Source of the DNA: Thalassoglobus sp. JC818
GTDB lineage: Bacteria > Planctomycetota > Planctomycetia > Planctomycetales > Planctomycetaceae
DNA: 64,000 nucleotides
Direction: 5' to 3'
Assembly (NCBI RefSeq): GCF_040717535.1
Contig: NZ_JBFEFI010000002.1
Coordinates: 434,001-498,000, forward strand
Each line of letters opens with the position of its first letter. The first letter of the stretch is position 1. The position numbers and the translations under genes are program-made. The notes beneath the pieces are model-generated. The model worked only from the letters and a program-made list of their open reading frames with translations, searched no databases and was not told the DNA's origin. This document shows, in pieces, positions 44,162 through 52,458 of this stretch.

Positions 44162-44431
44162 GTGGCCAAGAAAAAGGCAACTAAGAAGGCTGCAACTAAG
44201 AAGAAAGCAGCCACTAAGAAGAAGGCAGCTCCTAAAAAGAAAGCTGCTCCGAAGAAGAAAGCTGCAACTAAGAAGACAGCGACCAAAAAAGCAGCTACGA
44301 AAAAGAAAGCGGCGACTAAGAAGAAGGCAGCTACCAAAAAGAAAGCTGCTCCTAAGAAGAAAGCCGCCACAAAGAAGAAGGCTGCTCCCAAAAAGAAAGC
44401 CACCAAAAAGAAAGCTACAAAGAAGCGGTAG
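44162..44431 (+). CDS. Histone H1-like Lys/Ala-rich DNA-binding protein
   Basis: 89 residues from a GTG preceded by a near-perfect AAGGAGGAG, eight bases away. Almost the entire chain is lysine, alanine, threonine and proline arranged in short repeats: AATKKK, AAPKKK, TKKKA. There is no globular domain. The composition is that of eukaryotic histone H1 tails and of the bacterial Hc1/HctB/AlgP-type proteins that bind and condense DNA non-specifically. Planctomycetes have compact nucleoids, so a nucleoid-associated role is reasonable. The strong ribosome site and its own terminator suggest high expression. The repeat makes length variation between strains likely. Confidence 0.85.
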   Translation: MAKKKATKKAATKKKAATKKKAAPKKKAAPKKKAATKKTATKKAATKKKAATKKKAATKKKAAPKKKAATKKKAAPKKKATKKKATKKR

Positions 44432-44462
44432 TGAGCTTTCGAGCTGGAACAGAATGTTCAGT

Positions 44463-44501
44463 ACGAGCAAATCGGGAATCCTGGTTTGCTCGTTCTTTTT
44501 T
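44463..44501 (+). terminator. Intrinsic terminator of the histone-like gene
   Basis: A nine-base stem, ACGAGCAAA / TTTGCTCGT, with a 13-base loop is followed by TCTTTTTTG, 31 bp after the stop. Confidence 0.88.
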
Positions 44502-44515
44502 GCGCTCATCGCATG

Positions 44516-44537
44516 AGATCAGGCGATTGCCTGATCT
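44516..44537 (-). terminator. Perfect hairpin downstream of the esterase gene
   Basis: AGATCAGGC / GCCTGATCT with a GATT loop is a 9-bp perfect stem. It lies ~90 bp after the stop of the minus-strand esterase, without a T-run, so its role as a terminator is only possible. Confidence 0.35.
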
Positions 44538-44625
44538 TAAGCAAGCACTAAACCAGTTCTTCGAAGTGTCGATTGAACGGTCGACACGAAGATCAACGAC
44601 GCAGACTCTATCGAGAAGAGTTGCT

Positions 44626-45363
44626 TCAAGTTCTCAGCTTCTGAAGTGCCGTTGAGATGTAGGTCATTCCTTTGGCCGTCATGGCTGTGAAGTACTCCCA
44701 AGTGTGTCCACCGAGTGACGTTTGGAAGTCGTTCTCGAATGGAACTCCGGACGAAGCGAGCTTACTGGCGAGAATTTCGTTTCCTTCAAACCAGGTTGGG
44801 TCGATGGGGTCACACGCAAGGAATTGAAATCGTGGCCAGTTCAGCGGATGTAGGTGAAGTAGTGGAGCTTGCTGTCTAGCGTCTTCTGCGCTCTCGAACA
44901 TGTGGTCGATTGGGTACCCGTATCCATATGCTTTGTGCAGCTCAACGGCAGAGGAAATGGCGACGACCACCGGAAACTTCAGAGCATGTCGATAGGAAAG
45001 ATTGAGTGCCCCTTGGCCTCCCATGCTGATTCCCAGGAGTGCGATGCGAGGTGAGGTGATCCCCCATTGTTCTTCAATCCAGGCAGTGACATCGCGTCGA
45101 ACGAATTCCATGGGGGTGAGTTCATCGTCGAAGTCTTTGCAGATGACATCAAGCCACCAGGATTTGGCTCCGCGAGGGCAAACGATCGGCAACTTGTGCT
45201 GCTCAAAGATCTCGGTGAACTCCGGTTTCTCCGACAGCTTCTCTTCTCCATGAGCGTGAAGATAGATCACCGCTCCCGCGAATGTCGGTGCTTCTGTACC
45301 CGCTTCAGTTTGAGGAAGGAATACGTCTGCCGGTCGTCCAGAAATTTCAACGGTCGTCCACAT
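44626..45363 (-). CDS. Alpha/beta hydrolase, esterase-D/predicted-esterase type
   Basis: 245 residues, cytoplasmic. The catalytic triad is visible: the nucleophile elbow LLGISMGGQGAL (Ser113), an acid in FLACDPIDPTWFEG and the histidine in SLGGHTWEYF near the end. AVIYLHAHGEE supplies the oxyanion region. This arrangement matches esterase D / S-formylglutathione hydrolase-like and Antigen-85-like folds, but formaldehyde pathway genes are absent, so the substrate is open. It is followed upstream on the same strand by the symporter operon, from which a GC-rich hairpin separates it. Confidence 0.85.
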   Translation of the reverse strand: MWTTVEISGRPADVFLPQTEAGTEAPTFAGAVIYLHAHGEEKLSEKPEFTEIFEQHKLPIVCPRGAKSWWLDVICKDFDDELTPMEFVRRDVTAWIEEQWGITSPRIALLGISMGGQGALNLSYRHALKFPVVVAISSAVELHKAYGYGYPIDHMFESAEDARQQAPLLHLHPLNWPRFQFLACDPIDPTWFEGNEILASKLASSGVPFENDFQTSLGGHTWEYFTAMTAKGMTYISTALQKLRT

Positions 45364-45396
45364 TGTCAGTTACTCGAATGCGTAGTTTGAGAATGA

Positions 45397-45432
45397 GAAA
45401 GGCCCCGTGCCACTGGTCGCGCGGGGCCTTTC
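45397..45432 (-). terminator. GC-rich hairpin after the symporter gene
   Basis: GAAAGGCCCCG (45397-45407) pairs with CGGGGCCTTTC (45422-45432), and inner TGC/GCG pairs extend the stem to 14 bp. It is 88 bp beyond the symporter stop on the minus strand and ahead of the esterase gene. The tail is only moderately T-rich. Confidence 0.7.
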
Positions 45433-45519
45433 AGCGTTATTGAGTTGTCCTTCAAAGCGACTCGCTGAGGTCAGCGAAGTCACTCATGGGGAGCAAGTTG
45501 GCTGCTGCCAGAATGAGAC

Positions 45520-47508
45520 TCAGGCTTCCTTCTTTTTGGGGAAGAACTTGGCCAATGTCTCATCGCTCGGTGGACGAGTCACAAGTGAAACGCCAACGAG
45601 TGCAGCAGTTGACGCGACGATCATGGTCACGACGGGTTGCATCCGGAAGTAGGTGAAGTCCGGAATTTCTCCGTATCCCGATTCTTTGAACAGGTACACC
45701 CATGTTCCGAAGGCAGCGAGGATGCAGGCGTAAGCCCCCATTTTCGTCATTCGCTTCCAGTACAAGCTGGCGAAGATCAATGGGAACAAGCTTGAGAATC
45801 CACTGAACGTCCAAACTCCGAGAGTGAAGACTCGACGTACTTCGAGAAGGCTGAACAGGTAGGTGATGAACACGATCGCGACGATGAAGGACCGAGCCAT
45901 GAGGACGATCTGTTTGTCAGAGAACCGGTTCTTACCGCCGTAGTGGATCGCTATGTCTTCTGTGAACATCGTACCGATACAGAGGAACTGGCTGTCGAGC
46001 GATGACATGATCGCTGCCAGAATTCCAGCTGTCAAAAATCCGGAGAGGACATCCCCAGTCAACTGGCCGACCATGTAAGCCAACACGCCGTTCGGATTGA
46101 AGTGAGACGGAACGAGTGCCACGTTCGGATTGTCTGGCATTGAGGCTGAAGTCGCCCACACACCGACGAGCACACAAGGTACCCAAACGATGGCAATGAA
46201 GATCGGGTGAGCAACAACCGGCAGTTTAAAGCTGTTCGCGCTTTTGGCCGTGAGCCAGTGCTGGAACAGGTGAGGGAACATTCCGACTGAAAGCGGAATG
46301 AACAGGTAGGTCAAAAACGCGAGTTGATCCATGCCGCGAGGAGCTTCGGGAGCCCAGCGCATTGCACGATAGCGTCCGAGAGCCTGCTTGATGGTCATTT
46401 TCCCCTCTTCCTTCGGGTGACCGATCATGCTTGAGAAGTACTCCATCGCTTTCGGTGCCCAGTTGTCCTCGGGGAAATCATGCATCGGCTTTTCGAGAAA
46501 GTTCTCGGGCAGTGGATCGGGGACGACTCGGTCGTTTTGTTCGATCTCAGCAATCTTCAATTGATCGGGAGTCAACTCCGGCATCAGGTCGTGAGCGTAT
46601 GCGAAGTTGGACTCAGCGATCCGCTCGAGGAACTGCCGTTGCCAGGGAGGTCCTGGACGCATTGACTCGTGAGCTTCTGCGAGTTGTTCAGGAGTCAGTT
46701 TCAGAATTCCGTGATCGACGGCGTAGTTGTAGGCCGCGCGCTTCTTCCATTCCACAAGCTGAGTTTCGTAGTCGTCCGCTTCCGCCTCGGCGATTGCTCG
46801 CATGAGCTTGGTCGGATGCTTCTCGGCAACTTTCTGACTGGCTGCTTCGAGACCGCCCAAGCGTGATGAGATCATGTAGAACGTCACAACTCCCAAAGCC
46901 ATGAAGACGAGGGTTTGAAACGCGTTGGCCCAGGCTGTTCCTCGCATCCCGCCGAAGAAGACGTAAAGCAACACGACAATGCAGATCACACCAGAAGCGA
47001 GCCACGGAGGAACTCCGTAGTCGTAGCTGGCGAAGATGTTCGTGAATGCACCTTCGGTGATGTTCGAGACGACTGTTCCGGCCGACATGACGCCGATCAG
47101 AAGGTAAGGGATGACAAGGCCGACAAGGATTGGGAACAGAAGGATTCCAATTCGGTCGCTCTCAAAACGATCGCGGAAGAACTGAATCTGTGTGGTGTAT
47201 CCGTACTTCTTTCCGAAGGAGTAAATCTTGACGCCGATCAGGAAGAAGCAGAGCGAGTGAATGATTCCGCTCGAGGAAGCGAGCTGACCGTAGACGCCGA
47301 TACCTTCCTTGTAAGCTTCTCCACTCGAACCGACGAGAGCAAAAGCTGTCATCGTCGTTCCGAAGATCGACATAAGAAGTAGGAACGGACCGATCGAGTG
47401 GCTGGCGAGCATGTAGTCCTGACTTGTTCCTCGGAACATTCGACTGGCGAATGCACCCAGCAAGAGCAGGAGAACGAGGTAAATGCAAACAATGATGAGC
47501 TGAATCAT
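45520..47508 (-). CDS. Sodium:solute symporter (SSS family) with large soluble insertion
   Basis: 662 residues against ~500 for PanF/PutP-type carriers. About 13 membrane helices are seen, with SSS hallmarks: YMLASHSIGPFLLLMSIFGTTM, GEAYKEGIGVYGQ, FFGGMRGTAWANAFQTLVF and the later SSLDSQFLCIGTMFTEDI. Between helices near 225 and 395 a ~170-residue charged segment is inserted (KVAEKHPTKLMRAIAEAEADD, LTPEQLAEAHESM, LTPDQLKIAEIEQNDRVV), absent from classical members. The downstream part resembles PanF and MctP-like monocarboxylate carriers. Its start overlaps the DUF3311 gene by four bases (ATGA), a known pairing. The substrate is unknown. Confidence 0.88.
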   Translation of the reverse strand: MIQLIIVCIYLVLLLLLGAFASRMFRGTSQDYMLASHSIGPFLLLMSIFGTTMTAFALVGSSGEAYKEGIGVYGQLASSSGIIHSLCFFLIGVKIYSFGKKYGYTTQIQFFRDRFESDRIGILLFPILVGLVIPYLLIGVMSAGTVVSNITEGAFTNIFASYDYGVPPWLASGVICIVVLLYVFFGGMRGTAWANAFQTLVFMALGVVTFYMISSRLGGLEAASQKVAEKHPTKLMRAIAEAEADDYETQLVEWKKRAAYNYAVDHGILKLTPEQLAEAHESMRPGPPWQRQFLERIAESNFAYAHDLMPELTPDQLKIAEIEQNDRVVPDPLPENFLEKPMHDFPEDNWAPKAMEYFSSMIGHPKEEGKMTIKQALGRYRAMRWAPEAPRGMDQLAFLTYLFIPLSVGMFPHLFQHWLTAKSANSFKLPVVAHPIFIAIVWVPCVLVGVWATSASMPDNPNVALVPSHFNPNGVLAYMVGQLTGDVLSGFLTAGILAAIMSSLDSQFLCIGTMFTEDIAIHYGGKNRFSDKQIVLMARSFIVAIVFITYLFSLLEVRRVFTLGVWTFSGFSSLFPLIFASLYWKRMTKMGAYACILAAFGTWVYLFKESGYGEIPDFTYFRMQPVVTMIVASTAALVGVSLVTRPPSDETLAKFFPKKKEA

Positions 47509-47741
47509 TCTGCAGCCCCCTCTCCGGTCGCAGTAGTGTTGTCTTCTGAACTCTCAAGTTCGACAGGCCAGCAGAACAGAGTTGCGAGATACCACGTGAA
47601 TGCTGCAGCGAGCGAGATTCCGAAATGGTAAGCCAGGCCGATCGGGAAGAACCCGGCCAGCAAGGTGGGGTCATCCCAGAGCCAAAAGTCCTGGTGTATG
47701 ATGATCAGGAGGACGACGAGTCCCCAAACGACGAGTTTCAT
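47505..47741 (-). CDS. DUF3311 small membrane subunit of the symporter
   Basis: 78 residues from ATG 47741; an upstream extension to 47831 is unlikely. It has two hydrophobic helices: MKLVVWGLVVLLIIIHQDFWLW and LAGFFPIGLAYHFGISLAAAFTWYLATLF. DUF3311 proteins of this size occur with SSS-family carriers and their last codons overlap the carrier start, as here (ATGA). By analogy with YhdT/PanF pairs it is probably a helper subunit of the symporter. The polar C-terminus (ESSEDNTTATGEGAAE) is expendable-looking. Confidence 0.85.
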   Translation of the reverse strand: MKLVVWGLVVLLIIIHQDFWLWDDPTLLAGFFPIGLAYHFGISLAAAFTWYLATLFCWPVELESSEDNTTATGEGAAE

Positions 47742-48028
47742 GGTGAAGGCTCGAAAGTGAGTTGAGGAAAAACCGGTCCGTGCATTGAGTGTTGCTGTGC
47801 GTGGTCGAATCCACCGGGATTCAACACTCACAGGGCCACGTCCGTGGGGGAAAGCTTATTGAGGTTCCGTAGTGTATCAGCCGTATGAGACAATCGAAAC
47901 TGATCGGTCAGCCGGCACTTTCGAATTCATTTTTGGCGCATGCTTCTGGACGACGACAGAAGTCGACCCAGTCACGCTGTGAGTTCGAATTCGGGAAGCA
48001 GCTGCAAAACGGAGCGTCGGAAAACCGT

Positions 48029-48865
48029 TCAGCCAAGTTTATAGAAGCGACGCGCCGTCTCTCCGAAAATGTCAGCTTGTTCGGAGTCGCTGAGCTGCGA
48101 GGTCTGTTCTCTCAATGCATGAAAGACTTCGGAGTATGTCGCAGCGAGTTCACAGACCGGCCAGTCTGATCCGAACATGCATCTCTTTGGGCCGAAACAT
48201 TCCAGTGCGACATCGACGTATGGACGCAGGTCGTCGACCTTCCATTCGTTCCAGTCGGCTTCAGTCACCATGCCGGAGAGTTTGCAGTAGACGTTCTCGT
48301 ATTGCGCAGCAGCTCGGAAATTGGCTTCCCAGTCGTCCAGGACCTGTTCCTTGATGCGTGGTTTGGCGAGATGGTCAATGACCATCGGCAAGTCGGGAAA
48401 CTCTTCAGCGAGAGTTTTCGCGTGCTTGAGGTGCTTGACGTAGAACAACAGGTCGAAGGGGACTTGATGTTTCTGAAGAACCGCGAGGCCGCGTTTGATT
48501 GGTTCACGAATAATAAAATCGTCGTCGGGTTCGTCTTGGGTGACGTGTCGAATTCCGACGAACTTCGGGTGTTCTTGAAATTCCGCGAGTTGTTCTTCGC
48601 AGTCCGGGCTGGCGAGATCGACCCAGCCCACGACTCCGGCGATGAAGTCATAGTGATTGGCGAATTCGAGTGCCCAGCGATTCTCTGCGATGTTGTGCTG
48701 CGTCTGGACGAAGACTGATTGATCGACGCCAACTTTCGCCATCTCCTTCTCAAGGTCTTCGGGAAGGTAATCGCCACTAATCGGCTTGTGCTGCGGGGTG
48801 TCCAGCCAGTCGTAGTCGAAGGGGAGTGAGCGTTGCCAGAAGTGTTGATGCGCATCAATGATCAT
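48029..48865 (-). CDS. Amidohydrolase (metal-dependent lactonase-like, TIM barrel)
   Basis: 278 residues from ATG 48865 (residue 21 of the open frame), which makes the protein start at the conserved MIIDAHQHFW metal motif. Further family elements are PQHKPISGDYLPEDLEKEM, VQTQHNIAEN, AGVVGWVDLASPDCEEQL, LPMVIDHLAKPRI and the C-terminal MFGSDWPVCELAATY. This set is characteristic of COG3618 sugar lactonases (L-fuconolactonase/L-rhamnonolactonase type). It lies upstream of nothing else sugar-related; the PfkB kinase is 3.6 kb away. Specificity is therefore not assigned. It is probably transcribed alone. Confidence 0.85.
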   Translation of the reverse strand: MIIDAHQHFWQRSLPFDYDWLDTPQHKPISGDYLPEDLEKEMAKVGVDQSVFVQTQHNIAENRWALEFANHYDFIAGVVGWVDLASPDCEEQLAEFQEHPKFVGIRHVTQDEPDDDFIIREPIKRGLAVLQKHQVPFDLLFYVKHLKHAKTLAEEFPDLPMVIDHLAKPRIKEQVLDDWEANFRAAAQYENVYCKLSGMVTEADWNEWKVDDLRPYVDVALECFGPKRCMFGSDWPVCELAATYSEVFHALREQTSQLSDSEQADIFGETARRFYKLG

Positions 48866-49096
48866 CGGAATGGTCCAAGCGGCTTCAAGAAGAAATGAGA
48901 TCCCAAGATCATAGAAAACTCGCATAGGCCACGGTCAAGGGTGCGCAGCGAAGGCCGAATTGTAGACGAGCTTCTGTTTGTTCGATCGAGACCTGTCGCT
49001 CTGCCCAAGGAACTTCAGTGAAGCGTTTGCAAAGAATGCTCACATCAAATCTGAAGCGAAGCCATGAAGATTTTCGAAGACGATCGACTTGAGAGA

Positions 49097-51148
49097 TTAA
49101 CTCTCTTCAAACAGCGAGTCGATAACGCGCTCCGGCACGCGGACAGTTTTGGTCATGCATCGCAGTGCTCCCCCGCGACGACCAAGTGCGGTGGAGTCGA
49201 TCATGTGAACTTCCCAACCCGGAAGAACTTCCCTGTAAATTGCCTGAACGCTGGCTTCCATCGAACGCGGTGCGTTTTTCCATGAAGGGACGAGAACGAG
49301 CCCGTTGAGATAGACAACGTTCGTATAGCTTCCGCCGAAGAAGTCGGCTTTGTGCGGAGGCATGGGAATCCGTTTGACCTTTAATGAACCGCTCGGAGTT
49401 TGAAGCGTTCGCAGCAAAGCTGAGTGTCGATCAAGGAGTGCTCGATTTTCGGGATCGTCCGAGCCATAGCTTCCCAAAATGACTGTATCCGTGGAAGGGA
49501 ACGTCGCGAACCAGTCGACATGAGAGGTTGGGTCGCGATGTAATGTCTCGATGTATTGAATCTGTGTTCCACCGTAGACTCGTTGAAGCGTTCGCGAGAC
49601 CATATCACGAGTGATGCCGAGTCCCTCGTTGCGATCGAGGATCTGTTGGCTGACGAGCAGGATACCAGACCCGTTGCCGACGACGGCTCCTCCTTCAAGC
49701 AGCACCGGTGTTTCGATGCGTCGAAGATTGTAGAAGCTTGCAAGAGTCTTCGGAGTTTCATCGTCCAGGTAGTGAGGGCGCGTGAGTGCGTTGGAGTAGC
49801 TGGGATCACACCAGGTCGGTTCTCCGTAGACGCTTTGGAAAGATTGTGGGCCATAGTCCTGAATCCAGGGAGTGTCGGTTTCCACGTTTACGAGTTGAAT
49901 CCGGCGGCTTTTGATGCCGCCTTTCAATCGACCCGCGAGGAATCTTCGTGTCTCCATATCCGAGACGAGAACTGCGATTCGGATATGGTTCTGAGCGGCG
50001 GAGATGACTTCTAAAAGTTCTTTCGCACACCAGTCATGCCAGGCGAGGAGAAGCAAGTCCTGGTGGTCATGATCGGGGAACAGTTGCCCTGACTGAAAAC
50101 GCGTCGTGGAGAGTGTGATTGCCGGTCTTGGGGCAATTAAATAGGCACGCCATGAGTGAAGAGGAGAGTTGAGTCCGACAGCGACTGTTGGGCGATCGCT
50201 TTCAGTCGTTTTGCTCAGGGTGTAGAGAAGCTCCTTAAAATTGAGCAAGGTTCGTTCGTACTGCTGTAGCGGATAGAGATTTTCTCCGTCACGATTCACA
50301 TCGGGGATAATCGCGATGAAATCATTGAGTCGGTCAATCGCACGTCGAGCGGTTTCAGTGGCTTGGGTGATGTCGTTGTTTCTGACAGCAAGCTCTGCCT
50401 GAATGCCCATCGCATTGAAAATCAGATCAATCGCCTGAAACGGATTAGGGGCGATTTCAGCAGCGTACTCGGCAACTGCAACGCTATCAGCAGCGATCTC
50501 TCCGGACGGCTGGCCGACGGATTCGAGAAGAATGGCCTGATTTCGAAGAGCGACGGCAAGGGAGGTTGTGAAGGTGTAGTCGTCGGGCGATTCCTGCAGG
50601 AGTGATCGAAGCTCTTGGATAGCAAGTCGCGTGCTTTCCAGTGCTTCAGCATCGCGACCGGTCATCGCGTATGTGGTTGTTTTCAGGATTCGCGTAATGG
50701 CCGTGAAGTAGCGGGAGCTGAAATCGTCATGGCTCTCGTTTGCAACGGCTGCCAGGGCAGCGTCGTAAGCCTCAAGCGAAAGAATGTAGTCACGAGATGC
50801 GAAACAGATTTTGCCGATCTGCTGATGGGCGCGGGCCACTTCAAAAGAGAGGGCAGGGTCTGATTCCCAAGTGGCGAGAAAGTCATTGAAGAATTGATAA
50901 GCAAGCTTGAGCTGCATTGATTGCTCAATGCTCAAATTATCGCGCGCGCGAGGGGCGAGTGTCACATAGTCGACGGTCTGCTCGAACTGTTCGAACAGTT
51001 CGAGTTTGAACGAAGGGGTACGCTCACCAACTGACTTTGAAGCTGCCAGTGGTTGCGAATTTTCCACCCAATAAAGACCTCCGATTGCGCTGAAGAGGAT
51101 GAGCGCAAGGAGAAACATGTTTCGGAGAATCGATTGTGAAGGTCGCAT
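49097..51148 (-). CDS. Membrane-anchored TPR-like / agmatine-deiminase-like (PAD) fusion
   Basis: 683 residues. An N-terminal signal-anchor (9-27) is followed by helical repeats to ~320 (ALSFEVARAHQQIGKICFASRDY, ALEAVESTRLAIQEL-like pairs) reading as degenerate TPRs. The C-terminal ~340 residues form a peptidyl-arginine-deiminase/agmatine-deiminase beta/alpha propeller: TDTPWIQDYGPQSF (active-site Asp), VLLEGGAVVGNGSGILLVSQ, HRDPTSHVDWFATF (His-x-Asp pair) and the catalytic Cys in GGALRCMTKTVRVPE. Normal agmatine deiminases are ~370-residue cytoplasmic enzymes. Here the enzyme domain is tethered and probably extracytoplasmic, so peptide or guanidino substrates outside the cell are possible. 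Function is inferred only from fold and residues. Confidence 0.8.
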   Translation of the reverse strand: MRPSQSILRNMFLLALILFSAIGGLYWVENSQPLAASKSVGERTPSFKLELFEQFEQTVDYVTLAPRARDNLSIEQSMQLKLAYQFFNDFLATWESDPALSFEVARAHQQIGKICFASRDYILSLEAYDAALAAVANESHDDFSSRYFTAITRILKTTTYAMTGRDAEALESTRLAIQELRSLLQESPDDYTFTTSLAVALRNQAILLESVGQPSGEIAADSVAVAEYAAEIAPNPFQAIDLIFNAMGIQAELAVRNNDITQATETARRAIDRLNDFIAIIPDVNRDGENLYPLQQYERTLLNFKELLYTLSKTTESDRPTVAVGLNSPLHSWRAYLIAPRPAITLSTTRFQSGQLFPDHDHQDLLLLAWHDWCAKELLEVISAAQNHIRIAVLVSDMETRRFLAGRLKGGIKSRRIQLVNVETDTPWIQDYGPQSFQSVYGEPTWCDPSYSNALTRPHYLDDETPKTLASFYNLRRIETPVLLEGGAVVGNGSGILLVSQQILDRNEGLGITRDMVSRTLQRVYGGTQIQYIETLHRDPTSHVDWFATFPSTDTVILGSYGSDDPENRALLDRHSALLRTLQTPSGSLKVKRIPMPPHKADFFGGSYTNVVYLNGLVLVPSWKNAPRSMEASVQAIYREVLPGWEVHMIDSTALGRRGGALRCMTKTVRVPERVIDSLFEES

Positions 51149-51531
51149 TCAGGTCGAAGTCTGGACGATTTTCCTTGCCTCTTACCGCGCGTCAGAGGGG
51201 TCGGATGGAATGTCGGGGGGAGAGAGGCTCTGGAGAGTCTCCACGATATCGGGCCCTACAAGTCAAACCCGGGAGGGGCGTCGAAGTTTTCGTCGAATTT
51301 GGGGGAAAGTCAATAATTGAGAGTTTGCGGTTCTGAGATCTTAACGAGATCTACGCAACACGATTCGCTGAGCCAACTTATTTCAAGTTTTCTCAGTTGA
51401 AGATGGGTTTTTCGAGTTATTCGTTACGGAACAGAAAGACGCATTCATGCGGCCTGATGGGACAGCGGCAGCACGCATCGTAAATGGACATAAACGTAAG
51501 CACGTCAGTTCTTGAAACACCCAAACTGGGA
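51149..51531. other. Intergenic region, no gene recognised
   Basis: 383 bp between the PAD-fusion start and the end of the next minus-strand gene. A weak AGATCT-taacg-AGATCT repeat near 51335-51351 is the only structure noted. The promoter of the fusion gene is presumably here. Confidence 0.35.
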
Positions 51532-52389
51532 TTAAAACCAAAGAGTCAGTCCCAGTGTGATTCCCTGAAGATTGGAATCCCCGATATGCAGAAAGTCATA
51601 GCCCGTTGAGACTTCGAGGTGTTTGTAAATCCAGCCGAACGAAGCTTTTGCGTGGTACAGGTCAGCATCGCCGATCGTCCCTGCGTCGATGACGCCGCGG
51701 ATCACAAAAGGGTTACTGGGAAACAGGTCGATGCCGTAAGTGAAGTTCACACCAGCGTCGCTGCTGCTTCCGCTCAACCAGTTGACGCCGATCCCCGAGT
51801 ACATTTGGACCGATTCCGACTGAGCGAAGCGGTAGGTGAGGTTGAAGTCGCCGTTCCACAATGTGTCGTTGCCGTGAGGAGTCGTCTCGTTCCAATAGTT
51901 CCATTCAGTGTCGACGCCAAAGCGCGATGAGGTGTCCCACTGAATCCGGTTTCCAATTCGCTCCAAGCCTGAAAAATCGGTGGCGTATTCAGAGCCAAGC
52001 TGTAACGTAAACGGTTTCACCGTCGGGGATTCGGTATTGATCAGCAGGAAGCCGCTATCCTCTGCTGCGTAAGGATACTTCTGATAGGAAGCTTCGCATA
52101 AGCCGTCCTCCTCAATGATCGCTGCCGGCACCCACCACGGCGAAGTGACAGCGTAGAAAAGCGGAGGGCCAAAGACGTCGACGATGATCTGGGTCGTCCA
52201 GGAATCGGACTCGCACTCCGATGAAGAGGGTGCGCAGTCGTCAGGGTTCCCGGAATCGCGTTTTCGGTTTTTTGAGGAATTCCCTTCGACTGAGTCTTCG
52301 ATTTGCTGCAAATCGCCTCCGAGAGAGGTGTCGGTCATCCCGCAAATGACCATGCTCAGCCCAAGAAGAATCATGATCCATCGGCTCAT
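51532..52389 (-). CDS. Secreted outer-membrane beta-barrel-like protein
   Basis: 285 residues. A signal peptide (MSRWIMILLGLSMVICGM, ending near LGGD) precedes a polar linker rich in Ser, Asp and Asn with two cysteines. From ~100 on, alternating hydrophobic strands with aromatics appear: FTLQLGSEYATDF, RIQWDTSSRFGVDTEWNYW, DFNLTYRFAQSESVQMYSGIGV, VNFTYGIDLF, FVIRGVIDAG, KASFGWIYKHLEVSTGYDFLHI and a final LQGITLGLTLWF with terminal Phe. This is the layout of an 8-12 strand outer membrane barrel. It shares the organisation, not obvious sequence, of the barrel at 30312-31487. No function is assigned. Confidence 0.68.
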   Translation of the reverse strand: MSRWIMILLGLSMVICGMTDTSLGGDLQQIEDSVEGNSSKNRKRDSGNPDDCAPSSSECESDSWTTQIIVDVFGPPLFYAVTSPWWVPAAIIEEDGLCEASYQKYPYAAEDSGFLLINTESPTVKPFTLQLGSEYATDFSGLERIGNRIQWDTSSRFGVDTEWNYWNETTPHGNDTLWNGDFNLTYRFAQSESVQMYSGIGVNWLSGSSSDAGVNFTYGIDLFPSNPFVIRGVIDAGTIGDADLYHAKASFGWIYKHLEVSTGYDFLHIGDSNLQGITLGLTLWF

Positions 52390-52458
52390 GTCAGACTCTC
52401 CGAGGTGGGGGCGAGTCTCAATAGTGGAAAACGTTGATGGGTGTCAAGATGTTTGCCT

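Noticed and set aside
44162-44431. CRISPR-like or tandem DNA repeat
   Set aside because: The repetition follows the Lys/Ala codons of an open frame with a strong ribosome site; units are short and irregular, with no spacers.
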